From positions 1 to 55,207 of the IMG/VR virus record IMGVR_UViG_3300044640_002813: a stretch of 55,207 bases of DNA, one strand, 5' to 3'. The notes under the pieces are model-generated. The model made no database searches, was not told the origin of the DNA, and saw nothing but the letters and a program-made list of their open reading frames with translations. The stretch is from a virus. Shown piece after piece: positions 31,878 through 39,121 of the stretch. How positions within the stretch are numbered: the first letter of the stretch is position 1; each line of letters begins with the position of its first letter. The position numbers were made by a program, and so were the translations under genes.

Positions 31878-33836
31878 TTAATTTATTACTTTTACTTCTA
31901 AAGGTCCCATTAATAAATCTTCTAATCTTCTCAGTCTCATTGATACCTCTGAAAGATCTACATAATTTCCTCCAACTGATGAATTGGTCATTGCGGTTTG
32001 AGATCCTTCATTAGTTGTTTGATTTGCAACATTATTGGATACCAAGGTCTCAGTGACTTGATTATTGACTGGATTTACTTCATTGTTTGTTTCATTCTTT
32101 AATTCTTCATTTGAATCCTGTGAAGCCGAGTTAGTATTAGTCGAAGTATTATTGAATGTATTAATTGGAGCAACCTTTTTATCTAAACCAACTGGATTTT
32201 TATTCACTTCTAAATTATCTGATTCTTTTAAAATCTCAGTTGATTTATCATTTTTATCAGTTGATACATTATTAGATTCAGTGGACATTGAGCTATTTAG
32301 TACTGTTTCTTTACCAAAGTATGAATTAATCATTTGTAGATCTTCTGCATTTCCAAAATCATTTAATGATATTGCATTAGCATCAGCATCTGTCAGAGAC
32401 TTAGTTACTGTAGTAGTATTTTTATTAAGCTCTTCTACTGTGTTAGTATACGATTCTAGATTATTAGACACTTCTTCTAATTTATCTGTAGTGTTGTTTA
32501 TTTCTGAAGTATTAGATTCAGAATTAGATGAATTTATATTATTATTATTATTATTTTGAGTCGAAGAAATTGGTGTTGAAATTACAGGCTCTCTCGATTC
32601 TTTCTCATTTATAACAGTAGTGTCCTCAACAATTTTATTACTCACATTCGATACTATGTCTTCGGTTACTTGATCTGAATTGATCGCTGATTTCTCCTCA
32701 GTACTTGAACGAGCCAGTTGCAAAATCTGTTCTAGATTGGATTCAGATTCAGCAACCGTCATGGTTTTTTTGCCAAAAATTTCATCTACTATATTAGATG
32801 ATATGTTCTCAGTAGTCTCGTTCAATATAGGAGCAGCATCTTCTATAATTTCCGCTGCTGGATTAACAGGGTTTATGACGGTAGATCCCCCTGAGGATGG
32901 TTGAGAGACATTTGTTACTTCTGAGGTATTTATTTCCTTACTATCATCTATATTATTTTGAGTATTATTTTGATTAATAACTGTCTCATTGACGGTAGAA
33001 GTATTATAAGTAATATTGTTAATTGTCCCGGATTGAGATCCAGAATCTTCAGATTTTATGTCACTTGGAGAATTTATGGTAGTCTCTGAAGCAGATATGT
33101 CGCTTGGTAAAACTTGAGATTCAACCGCAGGGCCCTTGGTTTCTATAGTTTCAGAGCTTTTGGTTATTTCTTCGGACTCAGTTTCTGTTGGATTTATCGG
33201 ACTCTTTCCTTTCTCTGAATCAGGTTTAGTTTCAAAGAAATCAGTGCTTAGAGTTTTAACCTCTTTTTCAGCCTGGTTTAGATTTTCAGTTTCATTTATA
33301 GGTGCTCCTCCCCCTTTTTTAGGAAATATTGCGCCTTTAAACTCTTTGCCAATCTGTTTAAGCTGATCTTTAAAACTTAATTCATTAAAATTTTTATAGA
33401 TATCGCTTATCTGTGTGAGTTTGACGATGTCTGGATAAATTTGCGTATAAAAAGGGGTCGATTCCTTTGACTCTCCGTGAAACAGATACGGTATGTTTAA
33501 ATCAAGCTGCATATCAGCTTTCCAGTATTTAAAGTTTCCCATTTCCTCTGGGCTTACCCCGGGCCCAGCGTTCAAAACATTATAGCTATTATCGATAGCT
33601 ACAAATGCATCTCTTAATTTCTTATTAGATAGGTTATCTCTTCCCATATCAGTGACATTGGTACGGGTACCAACTCTGATTTCCATTAATTGACCTTTTT
33701 GAAAAAATAATTGAACATCCCCTCTAGTAAGAAAATCAAAGACTACATCTTTCATTATACGCTCGGATGTCCAAACAAAACCTAAAGCTTTTAAATCTTC
33801 AATATGGGAGCTAGTAAAATCCTTGATTTCTGCCAT
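31878..33836 (-). CDS. Probable tail/baseplate-associated protein with long Asn/Ser/Thr-rich region, 652 aa
   Basis: Residues about 1-175 look folded: VFDFLTRGDVQLFFQKGQLM, then a region with Trp and aromatic residues up to LFHGESKESTPFYTQIYPD. Residues about 180-625 are low complexity, rich in Asn, Ser, Thr, Glu and Val, including NNNNNINSSNSESN, with little hydrophobic content and probably disordered. The C-terminal 25 residues (VSMRLRRLEDLL) could form a short coiled coil. It lies directly downstream of the gp26-like and small chaperone-like genes, where T4-like phages have hub genes. The disordered middle could be a tether. No family recognised. Confidence 0.85.
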   Translation of the reverse strand: MAEIKDFTSSHIEDLKALGFVWTSERIMKDVVFDFLTRGDVQLFFQKGQLMEIRVGTRTNVTDMGRDNLSNKKLRDAFVAIDNSYNVLNAGPGVSPEEMGNFKYWKADMQLDLNIPYLFHGESKESTPFYTQIYPDIVKLTQISDIYKNFNELSFKDQLKQIGKEFKGAIFPKKGGGAPINETENLNQAEKEVKTLSTDFFETKPDSEKGKSPINPTETESEEITKSSETIETKGPAVESQVLPSDISASETTINSPSDIKSEDSGSQSGTINNITYNTSTVNETVINQNNTQNNIDDSKEINTSEVTNVSQPSSGGSTVINPVNPAAEIIEDAAPILNETTENISSNIVDEIFGKKTMTVAESESNLEQILQLARSSTEEKSAINSDQVTEDIVSNVSNKIVEDTTVINEKESREPVISTPISSTQNNNNNNINSSNSESNTSEINNTTDKLEEVSNNLESYTNTVEELNKNTTTVTKSLTDADANAISLNDFGNAEDLQMINSYFGKETVLNSSMSTESNNVSTDKNDKSTEILKESDNLEVNKNPVGLDKKVAPINTFNNTSTNTNSASQDSNEELKNETNNEVNPVNNQVTETLVSNNVANQTTNEGSQTAMTNSSVGGNYVDLSEVSMRLRRLEDLLMGPLEVKVIN

Positions 33837-33848
33837 GAATTGATCTTA

Positions 33849-33865
33849 TTTTTATTATTTATCTC
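33849..33865 (-). promoter_or_regulatory. Late-type promoter element for the 33836 gene
   Basis: The minus-strand reading is GAGATAAATAATAAAAA, with TAAATA 25 nt before the ATG. It overlaps the 3' end of the upstream small gene. Confidence 0.6.
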
Positions 33866-34071
33866 AATTTCAAATGGCTAGGAAGATTGACAGAAGGGGC
33901 AGGCTGATTTGGATTATCAGCCATATTTAGAATATTATCATTCTCCTTTTCTATATCTTTATTGATTATATTTAAGAGAAGGGAGTACTCCATGTATTCC
34001 ATTTCATATAGGGTATCAAAGCTTTGATTAAGCTTCACTGCCAAGCGAGCATTTAGCTCAAATAAGTTCAT
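33859..34071 (-). CDS. Small protein, possible gp51-like hub assembly factor, 70 aa
   Basis: I choose the ATG at 34071, which overlaps the end of the gp26-like gene by 14 bp and begins MNLFELNARLAVKLNQSFDT; a start at 34161 would overlap by 104 bp. The pattern FDTLYEMEYMEYSLLLNIIN resembles short phage tail-assembly proteins that follow gp26 in T4-like genomes, where gp51 acts in hub assembly. The C-terminus is a Pro/Asn-rich tail. Assignment to gp51 is from position and one short motif, so it is tentative. Confidence 0.62.
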   Translation of the reverse strand: MNLFELNARLAVKLNQSFDTLYEMEYMEYSLLLNIINKDIEKENDNILNMADNPNQPAPSVNLPSHLKLR

Positions 34072-35050
34072 CAAGTCCAGCTGAAACAATGAAAATATCT
34101 TTGGTAGTGAAGCTTCCTCCCAAAAAAATGTGACTCTCCACTCCTGACTTACATTTTTCACAAACAGTAGTTGCCCTATTTAAAGAAGCCTTCTTTAAAG
34201 CCTCAGTAAATTTATGAATTATCATAAATTTCTGTTTATTCCAGTTTATAGAGTCAATTTTAAAATTTCCAAGGTCATCCATGCTTATTTTTCTCCAATT
34301 ATTTACCAAATAAGGTCCATAAGAATAAAATGCGCTGTCTACTTCTTTTCCGTTTTGGATGTCTATCTTTCTTTTTTGTGAAAATTTAGAATTCATGCCT
34401 ATTGTTGGCATGTAAAATACTAAAGTTTCACCTAATTTTTCTGAAGGAACAACAAAACATCTGTTTTCTTCCGAATACCATTTTAATATCTCGTCTGGAA
34501 TCTCAAAACCTAGTAGATTTTGACTGATGACCTGAGTTCGGTTTACATGTCCGCACTTATTGTTGTTACATTTTATATTTGCAAACAATTTATTTTCTTG
34601 ATTTGGAAAAGTAAGCTCATAAATTCTAAAAACGATGTGATATTTGTCGACTTCATTAAAGTCGTTAAAATTTAAGGGCATAGATCCACCTTTTATCTTG
34701 AATTTTGTGCAAGAATTTAGGATAAAGTTGATTTTTTCTCTAACATCGATCGGATCGTGCTCATCCATGGTTGACCAGTGTCTAATTTCTTTGGTTTTAG
34801 CCGATCTGATCATAAGTTCAGCATTCAAAGGATAGAACATTCCCTTTGATGGTAAAAGATCAAAGCTTAGGATCTTCCACGGTGACTCTTCAACTGCTGA
34901 CATTTCCATTTGTTGATAGCTGGAAGCTTTTCCTAGACTTTTAACCGGTTCCGATTTAACTTCTTCGACCTGATTAATCCCATTTTGACGATCTAGCTCA
35001 TTTAAATAGCCAAGGGCCTCGTCTTCATCTATTTTATCAAATTCTGACAT
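34058..35050 (-). CDS. Putative baseplate hub protein, gp26-like, 330 aa
   Basis: The motif LLPSKGMFYPLNAELMIRSA with downstream TKEIRHWSTM matches the P-S-x-G-x-F/Y-Y-P start and E-I-R-x-x-T/S core that I associate with gp26 of T4-like phages. Two Cys pairs, CNNNKCGHVNR (about residue 163) and CEKC (about residue 302), could bind zinc. An acidic N-terminal 60 residues precedes the core. In T4, gp26 takes part in forming the central hub of the baseplate. A TATATAATA sequence is about 20-28 nt upstream and no TAAATAA element is present at the usual place. Moderately sure. Confidence 0.82.
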   Translation of the reverse strand: MSEFDKIDEDEALGYLNELDRQNGINQVEEVKSEPVKSLGKASSYQQMEMSAVEESPWKILSFDLLPSKGMFYPLNAELMIRSAKTKEIRHWSTMDEHDPIDVREKINFILNSCTKFKIKGGSMPLNFNDFNEVDKYHIVFRIYELTFPNQENKLFANIKCNNNKCGHVNRTQVISQNLLGFEIPDEILKWYSEENRCFVVPSEKLGETLVFYMPTIGMNSKFSQKRKIDIQNGKEVDSAFYSYGPYLVNNWRKISMDDLGNFKIDSINWNKQKFMIIHKFTEALKKASLNRATTVCEKCKSGVESHIFLGGSFTTKDIFIVSAGLDELI

Positions 35051-35130
35051 AAATATTTATGATTTTTTTATATTATATACAAAAATAGGCAATCAGTTTT
35101 AAAAACTGACAATCTTTTTTAAAAAATTGA

Positions 35131-35592
35131 TTAGGAATTGACGAATTGAGAAAAACTTAGTGCCCGGTATGATTCAAACACTCTTTCCATAGTGTCTACA
35201 TATATTTCCTTCTTTTCTAGTGTCTTAGGGTCCCGGATAAACACCTTTATCGTCTTATCTCTTCTGTTTACTTTGATAGAATCTAATTTTCCAACTACGG
35301 TTCTTCCATTTTCAGTTCCGATCGTAGAATTTACAACGATTCCTCTTATTCTATCACCCGGTTTAAAGTGATACTTAAGCATATTGATATTCAGTTCAAA
35401 CTGGCTCACTCCGGGGTCAGATTTTCTAGACATATCACTTAAAGGTACGTTTTTGATGGAAACGCCAGGGGTAAATTGACTTCGGCCAACTACAAAGTTG
35501 AAATCTCCTTTTTCTCCATAAAAAGGAAGACCTCTCATCCCATCTTGTCGCTGGAACGAAGTAAAAGTTCTATTTTCGTTTAATCCGTTCAT
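35131..35592 (-). CDS. Virion-associated hypothetical protein with possible C-terminal tag, 153 aa
   Basis: A small protein with a beta-barrel-like middle (about residues 70-130: PGDRIRGIVVNSTIG, TVVGKLDSIKVNRRDKTIKV). It ends MERVFE|SYRALSFSQFVNS, where V-F-E|S is followed by a 13-residue aromatic tail, like the C-terminal tags of the 649- and 126-residue proteins. Its ATG and the stop of the 35592 gene share a base. In the morphogenesis block, a head, neck or baseplate component is likely. No family recognised. Confidence 0.83.
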   Translation of the reverse strand: MNGLNENRTFTSFQRQDGMRGLPFYGEKGDFNFVVGRSQFTPGVSIKNVPLSDMSRKSDPGVSQFELNINMLKYHFKPGDRIRGIVVNSTIGTENGRTVVGKLDSIKVNRRDKTIKVFIRDPKTLEKKEIYVDTMERVFESYRALSFSQFVNS

Positions 35593-36014
35593 TAATATAC
35601 AGTAGGTAGAGTTCTCTTTCTGTGGCCAAATATTTTATAAGACACTGGAGCCGTAACTGGGTCTCCCGCTACATCCGTCCATTCAAATTTCTTTAACCAT
35701 ACAAACATTTTAGGATTATCGATCAGGTAATCAGTAGGATAAACTGGAGCGTTCGCATCGTTATTATCTAATCCCCATATTTTGATATAGGCAGATCCTG
35801 GTACATCAACGAACTCCATCATATAGATCGGTCCGTAGGTGTTTCCTATTTTGTCTACAGCTGCAGGCCCACCTACTTGAAAATATCCAAGAGTTGTTGG
35901 TTGTCCAGGTGCTGCTCTTCGGTCAGTGCTGATAAACACTGGAGAATAATCTAAATCCGGACTAGCGGTTGATGCGTGTGCTAATTCTATAATTTCAGTT
36001 GCGCTTTCTAACAT
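35592..36014 (-). CDS. Hypothetical structural protein, 140 aa
   Basis: A compact beta-rich protein (YSPVFISTDRRAAPGQPTT, GPIYMMEFVDVPGSAYIKIW, VSYKIFGHRKRTLPTVY). No Cys, no signal. Composition suits a capsid decoration or baseplate protein, but nothing specific was recognised. It is translationally coupled to the 35131 gene and lies 7 bp below the 36021 gene stop. Confidence 0.83.
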   Translation of the reverse strand: MLESATEIIELAHASTASPDLDYSPVFISTDRRAAPGQPTTLGYFQVGGPAAVDKIGNTYGPIYMMEFVDVPGSAYIKIWGLDNNDANAPVYPTDYLIDNPKMFVWLKKFEWTDVAGDPVTAPVSYKIFGHRKRTLPTVY

Positions 36015-36020
36015 ATTTTA

Positions 36021-36551
36021 TTATATTTTTCCATATATTAATAATCCTCTTAATCTGGTTTGAAAGTCAGAATTTGGGTTTATTACTTTTATTTTATTTA
36101 TTAATTGATCAGGCTGGTTTGTTTTTGGATTGGCAAACATCATAAATAGATTGTGTAGATAATATCTTTTGTATTGTAAAGATTCACCGTCTTCAATCCA
36201 CAGTTCAACTGATTTATTGGTTAATAATATTTCTTCTCCGTTTGTATCGTTTGATGGATAACTAATGTATAGTAAAATTCCTCTTACATAATATTTGCTA
36301 TCATCTAATTCAGATGGAGATCCTATAGATTCCAGTTGATTATTAAATAGAGTTAACTCTTGCTCAGGCTCTAGATTTAAATTGATACATGAATGTCCAT
36401 CAGATAAATACGCAAAATCAGTTAAACAAAAGTCAGATATTATCTTCTCTTGCTCTACTATTTTAAAACACTTGTCATTAAACAATTGTAAAACGGCTTG
36501 TGGTCCGTTTCCTCCGCAGCATTCGCAAATATCATTAATATTGGGTATCAT
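36021..36551 (-). CDS. Hypothetical protein with Cys-rich start, 176 aa
   Basis: The N-terminal CECCGGNG and two more Cys residues (about 28 and 42) could form a metal site. The rest is beta-rich with acidic loops (EQELTLFNNQ, GILLYISYPSNDTNGEE) and a basic end. No family recognised. It is part of the same minus-strand string between the membrane protein gene and the 140-aa gene. Confidence 0.82.
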   Translation of the reverse strand: MIPNINDICECCGGNGPQAVLQLFNDKCFKIVEQEKIISDFCLTDFAYLSDGHSCINLNLEPEQELTLFNNQLESIGSPSELDDSKYYVRGILLYISYPSNDTNGEEILLTNKSVELWIEDGESLQYKRYYLHNLFMMFANPKTNQPDQLINKIKVINPNSDFQTRLRGLLIYGKI

Positions 36552-36558
36552 TCATGAC

Positions 36559-37320
36559 TTATTTTTTTAAGATTCTCCTCATCTTTGGACTTAGACCTGG
36601 AGCGCTTTTAGTATCCTTCTTTATACTATTTATATCGTCAGATTCAGATATTTCAGACTCTTCTAAATAAGGAGTAAAAGCTAGAGCACTGGGTTCATCT
36701 ATAAGATCTTCTTCAGTAATAATTGGTAATTTACCTTCTTCTCTTAATTCTCTTACTTTATCCCAAACTCTGTCGGCTTCGTTTTGTAAATCAGATTTTT
36801 CGTATTCCTCAACAGTTTCTTTAGAATCTTCGATGTTATCTTTTTCGTCATATACGATAGGATCTGTTTCTATTTGACCAAACTGAATGTAAAAGTGAAG
36901 AGCTGTAAGTGACATAACAGGAAGAGTTCCACCTTGAACGATTGCTAATAATCTGCGATGATCTAATGCGGACCACTCATCGAAAAAGGGAAGAACTAAT
37001 TCCATCCAGTCCTTAAATCCCTGGCTAGCAACGTCTATTTCTTTAAATTCAAAATAAACATTTCCTATTATTTGAATAAATGTGACCAATCCAAATAGAA
37101 ACCAGATCGCTACTTTGCTCGCCTTGATTGATGCAGCTGAAACTGAAGCCAGAGCAAATATTTCAATTGCTACTGACAGATATATTGCCCAGCTGATTGG
37201 ATTTCCTAGATCATACCAGCTGACAACATGGCTAATTGACATGATGACTACTAAAATAATAGGAAGAAGAAAGGAATTTCTAATAATAGATCTTTGATTC
37301 CTTTTGAAAAAATTAATCAT
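36559..37320 (-). CDS. Multi-pass membrane protein, 253 aa
   Basis: Basic N-terminus MINFFKRNQR, then four hydrophobic segments at about residues 14-32, 42-63, 68-88 and 128-145, the second AIYLSVAIEIFALASVSAAS and third VAIWFLFGLVTFIQIIGNVY. An acidic cytoplasmic-type C-terminal tail of about 100 residues follows. No family recognised. A membrane protein within a virion gene block could be involved in superinfection exclusion, lysis or membrane attachment of assembly; the sequence does not choose between them. Confidence 0.85.
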   Translation of the reverse strand: MINFFKRNQRSIIRNSFLLPIILVVIMSISHVVSWYDLGNPISWAIYLSVAIEIFALASVSAASIKASKVAIWFLFGLVTFIQIIGNVYFEFKEIDVASQGFKDWMELVLPFFDEWSALDHRRLLAIVQGGTLPVMSLTALHFYIQFGQIETDPIVYDEKDNIEDSKETVEEYEKSDLQNEADRVWDKVRELREEGKLPIITEEDLIDEPSALAFTPYLEESEISESDDINSIKKDTKSAPGLSPKMRRILKK

Positions 37321-37331
37321 TTTCCGTTATC

Positions 37332-37658
37332 TTATTTTTGTAATTTTTTGATGTTATCTTTAACGATCATATGAAGTTCCATTAACTGATCACCTCTGTC
37401 TTTTTGAGATATGTAGTTATCATATTCGATGTGAACTTTTATTTTTTCCAGTCTGATGACTTCGGATATTTTGCTTATGGTATCTTTCTGCCCGTTAATG
37501 ACACGAGTTAAACTATCAATAGTTCTTTCGTTTTTACTTTTTACTCTATCTAATTTTCTAGCTTCGCCGGATTTAGAACACGAACGAACAAAGAAAATGA
37601 ACAAAAGAGAGGATAAAATGTAGATTTTATATTTCTTAACGAATTCAACTGCTTTCAT
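37332..37658 (-). CDS. Small membrane-anchored coiled-coil protein, spanin-like architecture, 108 aa
   Basis: One N-terminal transmembrane segment (about 11-27, YILSSLLFIFFVRSC) is followed by an 80-residue charged helix (IDSLTRVINGQKDTISKISE and onward). This is the architecture of inner-membrane spanins (Rz) and also of many unrelated phage proteins. No outer-membrane lipoprotein partner was recognised next to it. It has its own late-type element 24 nt upstream of the ATG. Confidence 0.8.
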   Translation of the reverse strand: MKAVEFVKKYKIYILSSLLFIFFVRSCSKSGEARKLDRVKSKNERTIDSLTRVINGQKDTISKISEVIRLEKIKVHIEYDNYISQKDRGDQLMELHMIVKDNIKKLQK

Positions 37659-37669
37659 TTAATTTTATA

Positions 37670-37686
37670 TTTTTATTATTTATCTT
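37670..37686 (-). promoter_or_regulatory. Late-type promoter element for the 37658 gene
   Basis: The minus-strand reading is AAGATAAATAATAAAAA, with TAAATA 24 nt before the ATG. It overlaps the stop region of the upstream gene. Confidence 0.6.
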
Positions 37687-38144
37687 AAAATCAAGTATAA
37701 AGAGACTAGTGACACCACTAAAATTGATGAAAAATATCCAATTGAGTATTTAAATTTAGACTTTTTATATTTTTTAAAGTCAAATTCAATCTGGACAACG
37801 TAGCCATAATAATCAGTGGTCTGAACACGGTCGTAATCTGCCTTTATCACGTCTAGTATTCCTTCTTTTTGAAAGAAATCGGTGAATCTTCTCATTTTTT
37901 CGCTTATAAAGTTGATTTCCACTTGATTTTGAGACTCTTCACTGTATAATAAAAGTTCAGGATTAAGATCTATTCCCAGGTATAGTTTGCCGGAGTCGTG
38001 GCTTATTCCCATCTCTTTTAGTTTGTTGGACTCTTCAAGTTCTCTTAGGATGCCTTTGTACTTATTATAATATTTAAGTTCAGAAATATCTCCTTTTAAG
38101 GATTTCCAAACTCTATTCGGATATACATAGTCTAATATTTTCAT
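37680..38144 (-). CDS. C-terminally membrane-anchored hypothetical protein, 154 aa
   Basis: A charged soluble N-terminal part (about 130 residues, including YRVQTTDYYGYVVQIEFD-like strands) and one C-terminal transmembrane segment (IGYFSSILVVSLVSLYLILR at the end). This tail-anchored topology places the soluble part in the cytoplasm. No family recognised. It overlaps the ECF-like sigma gene by 4 bp (ATGA). Such coupling could hint at an anti-sigma role, but I see no anti-sigma motif. Confidence 0.82.
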   Translation of the reverse strand: MKILDYVYPNRVWKSLKGDISELKYYNKYKGILRELEESNKLKEMGISHDSGKLYLGIDLNPELLLYSEESQNQVEINFISEKMRRFTDFFQKEGILDVIKADYDRVQTTDYYGYVVQIEFDFKKYKKSKFKYSIGYFSSILVVSLVSLYLILR

Positions 38145-38773
38145 AGGTCAAATATATGTTTTAATGATTCTTTAAAATGAGGATTTTTCTCTAAAACTTT
38201 TTCTTTAATTTCAATCCTAGCCTTTCTAAGCTTGGTTTTTACAGTATTTTCGTTTATATCGTATTTTATAGCAATAGACTTTACTTTTTCTCGATTTATC
38301 ATCTTATCGATCGCTATGTTCTTAAGTAGGGCATCCTCCAATCCATAAATCTCAGATATGGTTTTATCGAATACGTCTTGAAATTCAAGTTCTAATTCTC
38401 TACCGGTTACTGCCCTGTCCGCCGGATCATAGTCGCAATAGATCGACTCAACTGAGATGATTGGAGATCTTTTCTTTTGGAAAAGATAGAAGAGTGTTTC
38501 ATTTCGGGCAATGGCATAGATCCAAGTTGTAAATCTTCCTCTTTCAAAATCGAATTTAGATATATTTTTAAATATCTTCTTAAGTGTCCATTGAAGAGCC
38601 TCATCTGTATCTTCAGAATTTTTACAAAACTTCCAGATGAAGAATTTTAATTTCGGATAAATAAGCTCGGCAAGCTCGTTTTTTTCCCTTTCGGTGATTA
38701 GATTGTTTTCAAATTTAGATGCGATTTCATGTATTCGATCATTGATCAAGCGATTAGTTGTTTCAAATCCCAT
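38141..38773 (-). CDS. ECF-like RNA polymerase sigma factor, candidate late sigma
   Basis: 210 residues with only regions 2 and 4. Region 2 is at about 35-100 (PKLKFFIWKFC, DEALQWTLKKIFKN, GRFTTWIYAIARNETLFYL). Region 4 is at about 145-195, with the helix-turn-helix SIAIKYDINENTVKTKLRKA. This is the ECF (group 4) layout. T4 gp55, the late sigma, is likewise a reduced sigma-70 protein, so this is a candidate reader of the TAAATAA elements. That link is inference from co-occurrence. It sits between the 102-aa and tail-anchored genes in one transcript. Family firm. Confidence 0.93.
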   Translation of the reverse strand: MGFETTNRLINDRIHEIASKFENNLITEREKNELAELIYPKLKFFIWKFCKNSEDTDEALQWTLKKIFKNISKFDFERGRFTTWIYAIARNETLFYLFQKKRSPIISVESIYCDYDPADRAVTGRELELEFQDVFDKTISEIYGLEDALLKNIAIDKMINREKVKSIAIKYDINENTVKTKLRKARIEIKEKVLEKNPHFKESLKHIFDL

Positions 38774-38774
38774 T

Positions 38775-39083
38775 TTAAGCTAATTGGTTTTTTTTATTTT
38801 TTATGTCATTTATAATGTTGACGCATTCTTGGCAAAGTTCATAGTATTCAATTTCTTCGAAGAAAGCAATACATTTATTTAAGCTGTCTATAAAACGATC
38901 CCGGCTTAAATTAATATTGTAATCCTTAGAGATGGTAGATATTTTTACCACTTTTACTTCCTTAATTTCAGAATTAAGGTAATTTTCTTTGATTGAAGTT
39001 AGAATATTCTCATAGATCTCTTTTCTATACGATTCAAATATCTCCTCTATTTCAAAGTCTCCGTTTAAATGTATGTTTTTCAT
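38775..39083 (-). CDS. Hypothetical protein upstream of the ECF-like sigma, 102 aa
   Basis: A charged, mostly helical protein with one short strand (IKEVKVVKISTISKDYN). Two Cys near the end (ELCQECVNI) form a CxxC. No family recognised. It is 2 bp upstream of the sigma gene and shares its transcript, which appears to start from a TATAATA-like element about 20-27 nt upstream (near 39103-39110), not a late-type one. A regulator of the sigma is possible; nothing in the sequence proves it. Confidence 0.82.
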   Translation of the reverse strand: MKNIHLNGDFEIEEIFESYRKEIYENILTSIKENYLNSEIKEVKVVKISTISKDYNINLSRDRFIDSLNKCIAFFEEIEYYELCQECVNIINDIKNKKNQLA

Positions 39084-39121
39084 AAATATAGGATTAACAA
39101 GGTTATTATACCATATCGAGA

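Noticed and set aside
34072-34161. Earlier start for the small gp51-like gene
   Set aside because: It would overlap the gp26-like gene by 104 bp; the ATG at 34071 overlaps by 14 bp and begins at the part that looks protein-like.
35091-35125. Possible hairpin TCAGTTTT / AAAACTGA downstream of 35131
   Set aside because: The stem is short and AT-only outside three pairs, and it lies upstream rather than downstream of the 35592-35131 genes in transcription order; not strong enough to call.
37332-37658. Firm spanin (Rz) assignment
   Set aside because: Only topology supports it; no outer-membrane lipoprotein partner was seen nearby, so it is left as spanin-like.
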